Shown piece after piece: positions 63,830 through 64,000 of a DNA stretch of 64,000 bases. Numbering within the stretch: the stretch's first letter is position 1; each line of letters starts with the position of its first letter. The stretch lies in contig NEEC01000002.1 in the NCBI GenBank assembly GCA_002189035.1, positions 2,914,001 to 2,978,000 on the forward strand, given 5' to 3'. The position numbers and the translations under genes were made by a program. The notes under the pieces were generated by a model. It did not search any database and was not told the origin of the DNA. It saw only the letters and a program-made list of their open reading frames with translations. The DNA comes from Utricularia gibba (lineage: Eukaryota > Streptophyta > Magnoliopsida > Lamiales > Lentibulariaceae).

Positions 63830-64000
63830 CATGAATCGGTAGCATATTTGGAGAGCATCCTCATTTGACAGAAAACGACCAAACCAACTTTCGTGTCTCA
63901 TAAAATTGAGATCTCATGTGGTTTCTTCAACAGCCCGCCTCTTCTTTTAGAGAAAATAACCTGCCTGTTGATCTCGTTTTCAATCCTCTTCAACTGAGCA
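63830..64000 (-). pseudogene. MADS-box (AP1/FUL-like) first exon with in-frame stop, cut by window edge
   Basis: The minus strand encodes most of a MADS DNA-binding domain, a transcription factor domain of flower and fruit genes: [32 protein letters not shown], then a stop where Cys is expected, DTKVGLVVF, and YATDS before a canonical donor (TG|GTGAGT) at the usual family position and phase. The first five or so residues lie beyond the window. The stop (TGA for TGT/TGC, about 63928) is a substitution, not a frameshift, because the frame continues. Changes such as CQMRML for SNRGKL suggest relaxed constraint. The absence of the K-domain exons here is only because the gene is cut or long-introned. 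Confidence 0.8.

Overview
The window is nuclear DNA of a flowering plant. It carries spliced plant gene families (an RLCK-VII kinase, KING1-type CBS protein, CDC48B, SOB FIVE-LIKE, PI4K-gamma, PPR, MADS-box), short GT-AG introns, plant ribosomal-protein promoters, and plant transposons (Ty1/copia, Ty3/gypsy, MULE, a TRIM, a Cassandra-like 5S element). The species cannot be told from the sequence; a dicot-like angiosperm is my best guess.

Layout. 0-24 kb is gene-dense: RLCK-VII kinase (+), CBS-domain SnRK1-gamma-like protein (+), RPS9 (-), sphingoid-base C4-hydroxylase (+), RPL34 (-), mitochondrial bL32 (+), a DUF3110-like protein (+), an At1g01970-type PPR protein (-), CDC48B (-), a multi-pass membrane protein (+) and eIF5A (-). 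24-33 kb is AT-rich and holds a decayed copia fragment, a 37-bp minisatellite and a decayed Mutator-like transposase. POP1 (-), of RNase P/MRP, lies at 33.1-36.3 kb. A 7.8-kb gypsy element (-) with both LTRs fills 37.9-45.7 kb; it is interrupted by a Cassandra-like 5S-LTR element and a second gypsy integrase piece (+). 46-60 kb holds an ELM2/SANT-like protein (-), a second copia remnant, SOFL (+), PI4K-gamma (-) and a gar2-related protein (-). The right end has a complete 571-bp TRIM retrotransposon with target-site duplication and the first exon of a MADS-box gene with an in-frame stop, cut by the window edge.

The genes do not form one pathway. Several are translation or RNA-processing housekeeping genes (RPS9, RPL34, bL32m, eIF5A, POP1). 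Two divergent pairs (RPL34/bL32m and CDC48B/membrane protein) share intergenic regions under 300 bp with site-II-like TGGGCC/GGCCCA motifs.

The strongest cross-cutting observation is that seven otherwise well-conserved genes carry about 13 small frameshifts. Nearly all look like one base lost from a short run of G or C, while nine other genes in the same window are perfectly open. This looks more like homopolymer error in the assembly than biology, and it should be resolved before any of these genes is called a pseudogene. I did not find a convincing new multi-gene system; the most interesting true biology is in the nested and miniature retroelements.
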